A stretch of 64,000 nucleotides of DNA from Streptomyces lavendofoliae (GTDB taxonomy: Bacteria; Actinomycetota; Actinomycetes; Streptomycetales; Streptomycetaceae). This document shows positions 8,408 to 16,712 of the stretch, in pieces. Within the stretch, counting starts at the first letter, position 1, and each line of letters opens with the position of its first letter. A program made the translations under genes and the position numbers. Below the pieces are notes generated by a model that was not told the origin of the DNA, searched no databases, and was given only the letters and a program-made list of their open reading frames with translations. The stretch covers positions 531,106 through 595,105 of the forward strand of contig NZ_BMTP01000003.1 in NCBI RefSeq assembly GCF_014649735.1, in the 5' to 3' direction.

Positions 8408-10249
8408 TCAGGCGGCGCGGACCTCGTGGTCGCCGCGCGCCGGGGCGAGGTGGGCGCACGGGCGGGCCGCGGCGGCGTTGGCGCGGCGGCGGAAGGGCCG
8501 GGGCGGGGCCAGGTTCACGAAGCCCTCCGCCTGCATCGCGGCGAAACCGATGCGCGGCAGGTCGCGGGCGTTGCGGTACACCACGAAGCGGGGTTCCCAG
8601 CGGGGCTGGAACTTGGCGTTGAACTTGTACAGGGACTCGATCTGGAACCAGCGCGAGAGGAAGACCAGCAGGCCGCGCCAGACCCGCAGGACCGGGCCCG
8701 CGCCGAGCTTCTCGCCGCGCGCCAGGGCCGAGCGGAACATCGCGAAGTTCAGCGAGACCCGCTCGATGCCCAGCTTGGGCGAGGCCTGGAGGGCGGCGAC
8801 GATCAGCAGCTCGTTCATGCCCGGGTCGGCGGAGCGGTCGCGGCGCATCAGCTCCAGCGACATCCCGTCCGTACCCCACGGCACGAAGTGGATGATGGCC
8901 TTCAGGTCGCCGTACGGGGACGTGCCGGAGCCGGCGTCCGCCTTGTGCGCGGTGGCGATCACCGCGTCACCGTCGGCGGGGTCGCCTATCCGGCCCAGCG
9001 CCATGGAGAAGCCCCGCTCGGTGTCGGTGCCCCGCCAGTCGGCCGCGGCGCGCCGGATCCGCTCCAGTTCGCCGTCCGAGAGGTCACGGGCGCGCCGTAC
9101 CCGGGTCTCGTAGCCATTGCGCTCGATGCGCTTCACCATCTGGCGCACGTTGCGCATGGCGCGCCCGGACAGGGAGAAATCCGCGACGTCCACCACCGCC
9201 TCGTCGCCCAGCTCCAGCGCGTCCAGGCCGGTCTCGCGGGTCCAGACCTCGCCGCCGGTCTCGGAGCAGCCCATCACGGCGGGCGTCCAGGAGTGGGCCT
9301 TGGCCTCGTCCATGAACCGCTCGATGGCGCCGGGCCAGGCCTCGACGTCGCCGATCGGGTCGCCGCTGGCGAGCATCACGCCGGAGACGACGCGGTAGCA
9401 GACGGCGGCCTTGCCGCTGGGGGAGAAGACGACGCCCTTGTCACGGCGGAGCGCGAAGTGACCGAGGGAGTCACGGCCGCCGTGCCTGTCCAGCAGCGCG
9501 CGCAGCCGGGTCTCGTCGTCCTCGGTGAGCCGGGCGACCGGGTGTTCGGGCCGGAAGGCGAGGTAGATGGTGGTGATGGCGGTCAGCAGGCCCAGGGCGC
9601 CGAGCGAGTAGCCGACCGTCCAGTCGACGCCGCCGCGGTAGCCCACGGGGCCCTCCACGCCGAACAGGCCGTACAGCACGTGCTCCAGGCGGTCGCTCAG
9701 GCTCGGGCTGCCGACGACCTTCCCCGGGTGGGCGCTGACGATGACCAGGCCGAGGGCGATGGAACCGGCGCCCATGAGGACGAAGTTGGCCAGCGCCTTC
9801 CAGCGGCTGCGCGGGTCGGGCAGGGCCGCGAACTGCCCGCGGTGGCGCAGCAGCAGCGTCAGCAGCAGCAGGGAGAACAGCACGCCGATGACCGAGTGGC
9901 GGTAGACGAACTGCGCCACGGCCCCCACGGGCAGGAGGACCACGGCCGCCCGCCAGGCACGCCGCTTGTGGCGCTTGAGCCCGTGGGCGAGGAGCAGCAG
10001 CAGGACGCCGACGCCCAGGGAGAGGGCCGCCGAGAGCGGGCCGAGGGTGCCGGGCAGCACCTCGGCGATGGCGTGCATCCGGCTGGCCCGGAAGCGCGGG
10101 AAGACCCCAGCGGCGATGTCGATCAGGCCGATGAACGTGCATGCCGTGCCGACCAGGGAGGGCACCTTCTCGGCGCGTGGTCCGCGCAGAAGACGGCTCA
10201 TCCGGCTCGGAACCGTTTCCGACTTATCCCCATCTACCGTGACAGACAT
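8408..10249 (-). CDS. MprF-like aminoacyl-phosphatidylglycerol synthase (DUF2156)
   Basis: This is a 613-residue membrane enzyme. The N-terminal ~240 residues hold about six hydrophobic segments. The C-terminal part (about 250-590) matches the DUF2156/LysPG-synthase domain that moves an amino acid from aminoacyl-tRNA to phosphatidylglycerol (for example DKGVVFSPSGKAAVCYRVV, MNELLIVAALQASPKLGIERVSLNFAMFRS, RWFQIESLYKFNAKFQPRWEPRFVVY). The result would be a less negative membrane and resistance to cationic peptides. The membrane part is shorter than the 14-segment flippase of firmicute MprF. The amino acid used cannot be read from sequence. It is divergent from an esterase gene. Confidence 0.85.
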   Translation of the reverse strand: MSVTVDGDKSETVPSRMSRLLRGPRAEKVPSLVGTACTFIGLIDIAAGVFPRFRASRMHAIAEVLPGTLGPLSAALSLGVGVLLLLLAHGLKRHKRRAWRAAVVLLPVGAVAQFVYRHSVIGVLFSLLLLTLLLRHRGQFAALPDPRSRWKALANFVLMGAGSIALGLVIVSAHPGKVVGSPSLSDRLEHVLYGLFGVEGPVGYRGGVDWTVGYSLGALGLLTAITTIYLAFRPEHPVARLTEDDETRLRALLDRHGGRDSLGHFALRRDKGVVFSPSGKAAVCYRVVSGVMLASGDPIGDVEAWPGAIERFMDEAKAHSWTPAVMGCSETGGEVWTRETGLDALELGDEAVVDVADFSLSGRAMRNVRQMVKRIERNGYETRVRRARDLSDGELERIRRAAADWRGTDTERGFSMALGRIGDPADGDAVIATAHKADAGSGTSPYGDLKAIIHFVPWGTDGMSLELMRRDRSADPGMNELLIVAALQASPKLGIERVSLNFAMFRSALARGEKLGAGPVLRVWRGLLVFLSRWFQIESLYKFNAKFQPRWEPRFVVYRNARDLPRIGFAAMQAEGFVNLAPPRPFRRRANAAAARPCAHLAPARGDHEVRAA

Positions 10250-10397
10250 CGCTTCCCAAGGCTCCGCAAAGATTCGTTGTGTCCCTTCGGCCGGAACTGG
10301 TTCGGCCCGGACGTTCTGCGCTCTCTAGGACGGGGCTTGTGAGGGGCGGGTTCATCGCCCTCCCGGAAAATCTCGACGAAGAAGGCTTGACGGACTC

Positions 10398-11513
10398 ATG
10401 GGTCTCACCAGCAACACCGTCCTGGCGCTGGCCGCCCTGCTGGCCCTGCTGCTGTTCACCGTCACGGTGTGGCTGTGGCCCAGGCTGGCGCGCGGCGGCC
10501 CGCGGGCGGTGCTCGGCCGGATCGGCCTGCTGCTGGCGACGCAGGCGGCGCTGTTCGCCGCCGTGGGCCTCGCGGCCAACAACTACTTCCTCTTCTACGG
10601 CTCCTGGGCCGACCTGCTCGGGCAGGAGCAGGAGATGGGTGTGGTCGTCGACCACCCGGCGGGCGGGAAGGACGTGAGGGTCGTCGGCAGGCAGAAGATC
10701 GAGGGCGTCCCCGGCGGCGGCCGTCCGGCGGTGGGCGGGCAGGTGCAGAAGGTGGTCGTCTCGGGGGAGATCTCGAAGATCGACAGCCCGGCGTACGTCT
10801 ACCTGCCCCCGGAGTACTTCCAGCCGGCGTACGCGAAGAGGACCTTCCCGGCCGCGGTGGTGCTGACGGGGTACCCGGGCACGGCGGAGAACCTGCTCAA
10901 GGGGCTGAAGTACCCGCGCACGGCCTTCGAGCAGGCCCGGAGCGGGAGGATGCAGCCGATGGTCCTGGTCATGATGCGGCCCACCGTGGCCCCGCCGCGC
11001 GACACGGAGTGCGTCGACGTCCCCGGGGGCCCGCGGACCGAGACCTTCTTCGCCGAGGACCTGCCGAAGGCCGTCTCCGAGACCTACCGGGTCGGCACCG
11101 CGCCCCGGAACTGGGGGTTCATCGGCAACTCGACCGGCGGCTACTGCGCCCTCAAGATCGCCCTGCACCATCCCGACCGGTACGCGGCCGGCGCCGGCCT
11201 GTCGGCCTACTACCGGGCGGCCGAGGACATCACCACCGGGGACCTCTTCCACGGCGACCGGCACCTGCGCGACCGCGCGGACCTGCTGTGGAGCCTGGAC
11301 CACCTGCCGCAGGGGGCGTCGTCGTTCCTGGTCACCACCTCCGCGAAGGGCGAGGGGAACCTCGCGGCCACCCGCACCTTCGTCAGGAAGGTGAAGGCAC
11401 CCGCGCGCGTCTCGTCGATCACGCTCGACAGCGGCGGGCACAACTTCAACACCTGGAACCGGGAGATCCCGCCGGCGCTGGTGTGGATGAGCGGCCGGCT
11501 CAGCGCCGCCTGA
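10398..11513 (+). CDS. Membrane-anchored alpha/beta-hydrolase esterase
   Basis: This is a 371-residue protein with two N-terminal membrane segments (about 8-28 and 40-60) followed by an esterase-D/antigen-85-like alpha/beta hydrolase domain. The nucleophile elbow is GNSTGG (Ser245), preceded by WGFIGN. An aspartate and GGHNFNTW near the C-terminus supply the expected Asp and His. The catalytic domain is predicted outside the membrane. It is divergent from the MprF-like gene. In other Gram-positives a hydrolase next to aminoacyl-PG synthase removes the amino acid from the lipid, so this is a plausible role here but it is inference. Confidence 0.8.
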   Translation: MGLTSNTVLALAALLALLLFTVTVWLWPRLARGGPRAVLGRIGLLLATQAALFAAVGLAANNYFLFYGSWADLLGQEQEMGVVVDHPAGGKDVRVVGRQKIEGVPGGGRPAVGGQVQKVVVSGEISKIDSPAYVYLPPEYFQPAYAKRTFPAAVVLTGYPGTAENLLKGLKYPRTAFEQARSGRMQPMVLVMMRPTVAPPRDTECVDVPGGPRTETFFAEDLPKAVSETYRVGTAPRNWGFIGNSTGGYCALKIALHHPDRYAAGAGLSAYYRAAEDITTGDLFHGDRHLRDRADLLWSLDHLPQGASSFLVTTSAKGEGNLAATRTFVRKVKAPARVSSITLDSGGHNFNTWNREIPPALVWMSGRLSAA

Positions 11514-11530
11514 CCGGCGGCGGCCCGACC

Positions 11531-11570
11531 GGTGGTCGGGGGTACCGCCCGGTGGTCGGGGGTACCGCCC
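11531..11570. repeat. 20-bp perfect tandem duplication
   Basis: Two identical 20-base units (each starting GGTGGTCGGGGGTACC) lie side by side in the gap between the convergent esterase and ABC-ATPase genes. The second unit runs into the terminator hairpin. Confidence 0.9.
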
Positions 11571-11596
11571 GGCGGGCGGAGCGACCGCCCGCCGGG
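11568..11596. terminator. Bidirectional hairpin between convergent genes
   Basis: A perfect 12-bp inverted repeat (CCCGGCGGGCGG / CCGCCCGCCGGG) with loop AGCGA ends 9 bases before the stop of the convergent ATPase gene. There is no T-tract, as is usual for Streptomyces terminators. Confidence 0.6.
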
Positions 11597-11604
11597 CGGC
11601 CCGA

Positions 11605-12747
11605 TCAGCCGACCGTCTCCAGGTCGACGTCCGTACGGGGTACGTCGCGCGCGTCCGCGTCGATCGAGCGCCGCAGCGCCTCGTGCAGCCGGGCCGGGGT
11701 CAGGACGCCGAGGAAACGTCCCCGCTCCTCGCCATCGACGACGGCGATCCACCCCGCGTCGTGCTGGAGCATCGTCGCGAACGCCTGCTTGAGCGAGGCG
11801 CCGACGGGCAGCCACGCCTCCATGCGGCGCGCGTGGTCGCCCACGGTCCCGCTGGTGCGGGCGGCCTGCTCGGCCGAGATCCAGCCGTGCAGGTTGTCGT
11901 CGCGGTCCAGGACGACGGCCCAGCGCGAGCCCAGTTCGCGGGGCAGGGCGTCGTCGAGGTGGACGACCGGCGGCTGTTCGAGGTCGCCCGGCTCGACGGG
12001 CGTCACGGACAGCCGCTTCAGGCCGCGGTCCGCGCCGACGAAGTCGGCGACGTACGGGGTGGCCGGTGCGCCCAGCACGGTGGCGGGGGCGTCGAACTGC
12101 TCGATCCTGCCCTGCCCGTAGACGGCGATGCGGTCGCCGAGCCGCACCGCCTCCTCGATGTCGTGGGTGACGAACAGGACCGTCTTGCGCACCTCCGACT
12201 GGAGCTTGAGGAACTCGCTCTGCAGGTGCTCGCGCACGACCGGGTCGACCGCCCCGAACGGCTCGTCCATCAGCAGGACGGGCGGGTCGGCGGCCAGGGC
12301 GCGGGCGACGCCGACACGCTGGCGCTGGCCTCCGGAGAGCTGCTCGGGGTAGCGGTCGCCGTGGACGGACGGGTCGAGGCCGACGAGGGCGAGCAGCTCG
12401 GCGGCACGGGCGCGGGCGGCGGAGCGTTTGACGCCGAGCAGGTGGGGGACGGTCGCGGTGTTCTCCAGGACGGTCTTGTGGGGGAAGAGGCCGACCTGCT
12501 GGATGACGTAGCCGATCCGGCGGCGCAACCGCACCGGGTCGACGTCCGCGATGTCCTGGCCGTCGACGAATATCCGGCCCTCGGTGGGCTCTGTCAGCCG
12601 GTTGACCATCTTCATCGTGGTGGTCTTGCCGCAGCCGGACGGTCCGACGAGCGTGACCAGTTCCCCCTCGGCCACCTCGAACGACAGGTCGTCGACGGCG
12701 GTCGTGCCGTCCGCGTACCGCTTGGTGACGCGCTCGAATCGGATCAT
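11605..12747 (-). CDS. Betaine/choline-type ABC transporter ATP-binding protein with CBS domains
   Basis: This is a 380-residue ATPase of the ProV/OpuCA class. It has Walker A GPSGCGKTT, Q-loop VIQQVGLFPH, signature LSGGQRQRVGVARAL, Walker B VLLMDEPFGAVDP and H-loop FVTHD. After residue ~240 comes a regulatory part with two weak CBS-like units (VVLDRDDNLHGWI, GWIAVVDGEERGRFLGVL), which in OpuA-type importers sense ionic strength. The ATG at 12747 gives the family-typical start MIRFERVTKRY, and CACAAT lies 7 bases upstream. An in-frame ATG three codons earlier is possible. It works with the permeases and lipoprotein encoded divergently. Confidence 0.9.
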   Translation of the reverse strand: MIRFERVTKRYADGTTAVDDLSFEVAEGELVTLVGPSGCGKTTTMKMVNRLTEPTEGRIFVDGQDIADVDPVRLRRRIGYVIQQVGLFPHKTVLENTATVPHLLGVKRSAARARAAELLALVGLDPSVHGDRYPEQLSGGQRQRVGVARALAADPPVLLMDEPFGAVDPVVREHLQSEFLKLQSEVRKTVLFVTHDIEEAVRLGDRIAVYGQGRIEQFDAPATVLGAPATPYVADFVGADRGLKRLSVTPVEPGDLEQPPVVHLDDALPRELGSRWAVVLDRDDNLHGWISAEQAARTSGTVGDHARRMEAWLPVGASLKQAFATMLQHDAGWIAVVDGEERGRFLGVLTPARLHEALRRSIDADARDVPRTDVDLETVG

Positions 12748-12875
12748 GCGTCCCATTGTGGCCGCCGTGGCCGTCGGCGTGTGTGAAGGCCGTGTTGCCA
12801 GGCTGTGGGGACGAGCGGTGATTGTCGGTGGGCGGGGTTAGGGTCGTTGTCGGATCGAACACCGGGCCGAGTGGC

Positions 12876-12905
12876 GGTCCTGACGGTCCCGAGGTCCTGA
12901 GGTCC
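12876..12905. repeat. Four GGTCC direct repeats in the divergent importer promoter region
   Basis: GGTCC occurs at 12876, 12885, 12893 and 12901, at 8-9 base steps, in the 316-base gap between the ATPase gene and the permease operon (12748-13063). The spacing suggests a regulator-binding array, but no known consensus was recognised. I see no gene in the rest of this gap. Confidence 0.45.
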
Positions 12906-13063
12906 TGGTAATCCCCGGACTCTGGGCGGCCCGGTGCGGTGTCGGGCACGGTGCCGGTCCCGGGCGGGCCCGGCGGGGCCCGGAGCGGGGCGGAGTGATG
13001 GACCGGGTGCCGGGTAGGTGTGCCCGGGCGGTGGGGCGGATGTGACGGGGAGGAGGGGCGGGG

Positions 13064-13777
13064 GTGAGTGCCGTGGTGAGCGCTGCCGGTTGTCTGGCGG
13101 CCAACGACTGGATCTGCGGGGAGTACGTCCGCTCCCGCGCCCAGGAGCTGACCGACGCCACCGTCCAGCACGTGTGGATCACGGTCGTGTCGGTGCTGAT
13201 CGGGCTGGCCGTGGCCTTCCCGCTGGCGCTGCTGGTCCGTGCCCGGCCACGGCTCGCGGGGCCCGTCCTCGGGCTGACCACCGTGCTGTACGCGATCCCG
13301 TCGCTGGCCATGTTCTCGTTGCTGCTGCCCCTGTTCGGGCTGTCCGCCGCCCTGGTGGTGACCGGGCTCGTGCTCTATTCGCTGACCATCCTCGTCCGCA
13401 ACATCCTCGCGGGGCTGGCAGCGGTGCCCCAGGAGGCACGGGAGGCGGCGCGCGGGATGGGGTACGGACCGGGCCGGCTGCTGTGGGAGGTCGAACTCCC
13501 GCTGGCGCTGCCCGCGGTGATGGCGGGCGTGCGGATGGCGACGGTGTCGACGGTCGCGCTGACGACGGTCGGCGCGCTGGTGGACTACGGCGGGCTGGGC
13601 ACCCTCATCACCACCGGGCTGAAGAGCTTCTTCAAGGCGCAGGTGCTCACCGCGTCCGTGCTGTGCGTCCTGCTCGCGGTCGCCGCCGACCTGCTGCTGC
13701 TCGCGCTCCAGCGGCTGCTCACCCCGTGGACCCGCCCGGCCCGTACGCCGGGCGCGCGCATACGCGGGGCGGGGTGA
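13064..13777 (+). CDS. Betaine/choline-type ABC transporter permease (first)
   Basis: This is a 237-residue inner-membrane subunit with about six hydrophobic segments. The cytoplasmic EAA loop that docks the ATPase is clear (REAARGMGYGPGRLLWEVELP, about residues 125-145). It belongs to the ProW/OpuCB family. GTG start with AGGAGGGG 6 bases upstream. The second permease begins 3 bases after the stop, so this is one operon. The sequence DYGGLGTLITTGL is typical of the region after the EAA loop. Confidence 0.92.
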   Translation: MSAVVSAAGCLAANDWICGEYVRSRAQELTDATVQHVWITVVSVLIGLAVAFPLALLVRARPRLAGPVLGLTTVLYAIPSLAMFSLLLPLFGLSAALVVTGLVLYSLTILVRNILAGLAAVPQEAREAARGMGYGPGRLLWEVELPLALPAVMAGVRMATVSTVALTTVGALVDYGGLGTLITTGLKSFFKAQVLTASVLCVLLAVAADLLLLALQRLLTPWTRPARTPGARIRGAG

Positions 13778-13780
13778 GCG

Positions 13781-14455
13781 ATGGGTGCCGTGGGTGACGC
13801 CTGGACCTGGCTGACGACCGGGGCCAACTGGCAGGGGGAGAGCGGGGTGTGGCACCGGCTGGCCGAGCACCTGTGGTTCAGCGGCGTGTGCCTGGCGGTC
13901 TCGTGCCTGATCGCCCTGCCGCTCGCGCTGTGGCTCGGGCACATCGGCCGGGGCGGGTCGCTGGCCGTGAACATCTCCAACATCGGGCGGGCGGTGCCCA
14001 CGCTGGCGGTGCTGGTGCTGCTCACGCTCACACCGCTGGGCAGGCAGGGCGGGCTCCCGACGATCATCGCGCTGGTGCTGTTCGCCGTGCCGCCGCTTCT
14101 CACCAACGCGTACGTCGGTATGCGCGAGGTGGACCGGTCGGTGGTCGAGGCGGCCCGGGGGATGGGCATGTCGGGCGGCCAGCTGTTCCTCCGGGTGGAG
14201 CTGCCCCTGGCGTACCCGATGGTGATGACGGGTCTGCGGTCGGCGACCGTGCAGGTGATCGCCACCGCGACGCTCGCCGCGATGGCGGGGGAGGGCGGGC
14301 TGGGCCGGATCATCACCGCCGGCTTCAACAGGAACGACACCGCGCAGGTGGTCGCGGGGGCGCTGGTGGTCGGCGCGCTCGCCCTGCTGGCAGAGGGCCT
14401 GCTGGTGGTGGCGGGCCGGGCGTTCGACCCCATGCGGGCGACGCGGGAGCACTGA
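13781..14455 (+). CDS. Betaine/choline-type ABC transporter permease (second)
   Basis: This is a 224-residue partner permease with about five to six membrane segments and its own EAA loop (VVEAARGMGMSGGQLFLRVELP). NISNIGRAVPTLAVL is highly typical of OpuCD-like subunits. The two permeases probably form a heterodimer around the ATPase dimer. It starts 3 bases after the first permease and ends 3 bases before the next in-frame ATG of the lipoprotein gene. Confidence 0.92.
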   Translation: MGAVGDAWTWLTTGANWQGESGVWHRLAEHLWFSGVCLAVSCLIALPLALWLGHIGRGGSLAVNISNIGRAVPTLAVLVLLTLTPLGRQGGLPTIIALVLFAVPPLLTNAYVGMREVDRSVVEAARGMGMSGGQLFLRVELPLAYPMVMTGLRSATVQVIATATLAAMAGEGGLGRIITAGFNRNDTAQVVAGALVVGALALLAEGLLVVAGRAFDPMRATREH

Positions 14456-14491
14456 CCGATGAACGGCAAGCGGCGGGACCGGACGGAGAAC

Positions 14492-15475
14492 ATGATGAGC
14501 AGGACCTCGGCGATGGCGGGTGCGGTACTGGGCGTGGTGGCGCTCACGGGAGGGCTGGCCGCGTGTGGTGGCGGCCAGAGCCTGGAGGAGCGGGGCGGAC
14601 CGGACGCCTCCGGGCCCGGTGGCGGGGGGAAGGGGGCGCTGGTCGTCGGATCGGCCGGTTTCACCGAGGCCAACGTCATGGCGGAGTTGTACGCCCAGGT
14701 ACTGAAGGACGCCGGATACTCCACGTCGGTCAGAACGGTGGAGAACCGGGAGTTGTACGAACCGTCCCTGGAGAAGGGCGAGATCGACGTCGTACCGGAA
14801 TACGCGGCTACGCTTGCGGAATTCCTCAACGCGAAGGTGAACGGGCCGAAGGCGGCCGAGGAGAAGCCGGTCGCGTCCAGCGAGGTGACCGCCACCGTCG
14901 CGGCGCTGGAGAAGCTCGCCGGACCGCGCGGACTGAAGGTGCTCCCGGCCGGTGAGGCGGTCGATCAGAACGCCTTCGCGGTCACCAGGGAATTCGCCGA
15001 GAAGAACAAGCTCAGGACGCTTTCGGATCTCGGCGCGTCGAAGCTGAAGGTCAAGATCGCGGCCGGCGACGAGTGCGAGATACGGCCCTTCTGCGCGCCC
15101 GGGCTGAAGAAGACGTACGGAATCGATGTAACCGGCATCGATCCCAAGGGCGTGGGGACGCCGCAGGCCAAGCAGGCCGTGAAGGACGGCATCGACCAGC
15201 TCGTCCTGACCACGACGACCGACGCGACGCTCGACGGCTTCGGGCTGGTGCTGCTGGAGGACGACAAGAAGCTGCAGAACGCCGACAACGTCCTGCCCGT
15301 GGTGAATGCGAAGGACGCGGGTTCCCCGGAGATAGCCGCCGCCCTGAACAAGATCACCAAGGCGCTCACCACCGAGGACCTGGTGGAGTTGAACAGGAAG
15401 GTGGACGCCGAGCGGGCAAAGCCGGCGGACGTGGCCAAGGCTTACCTGGAGTCGAAGGGGCTGATCGGGAAGTAA
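14492..15475 (+). CDS. Substrate-binding lipoprotein of the betaine/choline-type importer
   Basis: This is a 327-residue OpuAC-type solute-binding protein. A lipoprotein signal with lipobox LAAC (Cys25 from this start) is followed by a Gly/Pro linker and the binding domain (VGSAGFTEANVMAELYAQVL, VVPEYAATLAEFLN, LVLTTTTDATLDGFGLVLLEDD). The ATG at 14492 has GGAG 5 bases upstream. An in-frame ATG at 14459 would add 11 basic residues and is also possible. The protein would be tethered outside the membrane and deliver substrate to the two permeases. Glycine betaine, choline or related quaternary amines are the usual ligands. The true ligand is not readable. Confidence 0.9.
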   Translation: MMSRTSAMAGAVLGVVALTGGLAACGGGQSLEERGGPDASGPGGGGKGALVVGSAGFTEANVMAELYAQVLKDAGYSTSVRTVENRELYEPSLEKGEIDVVPEYAATLAEFLNAKVNGPKAAEEKPVASSEVTATVAALEKLAGPRGLKVLPAGEAVDQNAFAVTREFAEKNKLRTLSDLGASKLKVKIAAGDECEIRPFCAPGLKKTYGIDVTGIDPKGVGTPQAKQAVKDGIDQLVLTTTTDATLDGFGLVLLEDDKKLQNADNVLPVVNAKDAGSPEIAAALNKITKALTTEDLVELNRKVDAERAKPADVAKAYLESKGLIGK

Positions 15476-15513
15476 CGCCGTAAGGGCGGCCGGCCCGGTC
15501 GCGGAGTCGGCCG

Positions 15514-15525
15514 GGAAGCGCTTCC
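15514..15525. promoter_or_regulatory. Perfect 12-bp palindrome downstream of the importer operon
   Basis: GGAAGCGCTTCC lies 39 bases after the importer operon and 80 bases before the next gene. The shape resembles LacI/GalR-family operators (central CG). No regulator of that family is in the window, so this is a candidate only. Confidence 0.35.
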
Positions 15526-15592
15526 GGTTCCGTTCCGGATCACAGGGCCGAAACATTGCCGGGCCGATCCCCCATACGACACCTACGCACGG

Positions 15593-15598
15593 TAAATT
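15593..15598 (+). promoter_or_regulatory. Candidate -10 of a leaderless promoter
   Basis: TAAATT, a striking AT-rich patch, ends 7 bases before the ATG at 15606, which has no clear Shine-Dalgarno. Confidence 0.5.
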
Positions 15599-15605
15599 TC
15601 AGGCC

Positions 15606-16601
15606 ATGCCACGTGGACGCCACCGCCATTCCCCACCCCTGCACCGGCTTCTGCCCCCTTCCGCGGTAGCCGGAGCGGCCGTCCTGTGCGCCGGTGGCGC
15701 CTGGCTCCTCGCCGATCCGCTCGTGCTGCGCGTGCTGACCGCCGCCGCTGCCGCCGCGGCGGTCACCGGAGCGGTCCTGATGCGCGGTTGGGACCGTGCG
15801 GCCGGCCGCCGGGTCGCCGAGCTGACCCGGGCCCGGGCCGGTGACCAGTGGCGTACCGAGGAGCGCGTCGCCGAGCTGGAGACCGACCTGGAGGAGTCGC
15901 GCGAGCTGCGCGCCAAGCTCGACGCCAGGCTGCGCGCCAAGCGCGTCGAACTGGCCGCGCTGCGCAACGAGCACGCGGAGCTGCTGCGCCGGTACGCCAC
16001 CGCCGAGACCGAACGCGCCAGCGCGCTGGAGGGCCGACGCCAGCTCGCCCTGGAGGCCGCCGCCCCGGCCCGGGCGCTGCCCGCCGGCGGGTCCACGCCC
16101 ACGCCGGCCGCCTACCTCCAGGCCGCGAAGGCGCTGGAGAGGCTGACGCGCAACGCCGCCGAGCAGGAGGCGAGGCGCACCACCGAGGGCGCCCGGCGCC
16201 GGGACCCGGCCGAGCGGGGCCGGGAGGCGGACGAGCCGCGGGGGAAGCACGCGGCGGTCGTCGAGCGGCAGCACGACCGCCCGTCGGCCGCCGCCCCCTC
16301 CGTCCACGGCGCCTTCGCGATGCGCCCCGTCCCGCGGGCCGCCGCGGTCGTGCCGCACCCCGAGCAGCGCCGTCCGGCGCCGCGCCTCCAGGGCGGCTTC
16401 GACTTCTTCGGCACGGGCGGGAAGAGCCCGGCGGCCATCGAGTCGGTGCAGCACGAGGACCTCGCGGACGTCGTGGGCGAGGAGGCGCTGGCCGTACGGC
16501 GCAGGGAGGACCGCGCGGTCGGCAAGGTCATCGACCTGACGGCGCACGACGAGACCGAGCAGCTCGACGTGGTGGAGCTGCGGCGCGACGCGGTGTCCTG
16601 A
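15606..16601 (+). CDS. Membrane-anchored coiled-coil protein of unknown function
   Basis: This is a 331-residue protein. A basic N-terminus is followed by two adjacent hydrophobic segments (about 19-37 and 40-60). A long charged heptad-rich stretch (about 64-140, Arg/Glu/Leu/Ala) is predicted coiled coil. The C-terminal half is Ala/Arg/Pro-rich and probably disordered, ending in an acidic, more conserved-looking part (DFFGTGGK, VVGEEALAVRRREDRAVGKVIDLT, DVVELR). I do not recognise a family. The hairpin topology suggests a cytoplasmic coiled coil, possibly a scaffold. It is convergent with the orphan nuoD. Confidence 0.75.
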   Translation: MPRGRHRHSPPLHRLLPPSAVAGAAVLCAGGAWLLADPLVLRVLTAAAAAAAVTGAVLMRGWDRAAGRRVAELTRARAGDQWRTEERVAELETDLEESRELRAKLDARLRAKRVELAALRNEHAELLRRYATAETERASALEGRRQLALEAAAPARALPAGGSTPTPAAYLQAAKALERLTRNAAEQEARRTTEGARRRDPAERGREADEPRGKHAAVVERQHDRPSAAAPSVHGAFAMRPVPRAAAVVPHPEQRRPAPRLQGGFDFFGTGGKSPAAIESVQHEDLADVVGEEALAVRRREDRAVGKVIDLTAHDETEQLDVVELRRDAVS

Positions 16602-16614
16602 CCGGCACCGGCAG

Positions 16615-16705
16615 CCGGACGGCGACAGCCCGCGATGGCCGGCCGGCCGGGACCCGGCGGGTCCGCCGAGCCCGCCGGACCGTCCGTGCGCGCGTCGCCG
16701 TCCGG
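16615..16705. terminator. Nested inverted repeats between convergent genes
   Basis: An outer 12-bp inverted repeat (CCGGACGGCGAC, 16615-16626 / 16694-16705) encloses an inner 8-bp hairpin (CCGGCGGG / CCCGCCGG). The element fills the gap between two convergent genes and ends 7 bases from the nuoD stop. It probably terminates both. Confidence 0.5.
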
Positions 16706-16712
16706 TCCCGTT

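Noticed and set aside
11210..15556. A 1448-codon minus-strand open frame across the betaine importer region
   Set aside because: It crosses several convincing genes, including the ATPase in another frame, and its translation is His/Arg/Pro-rich with no domain.
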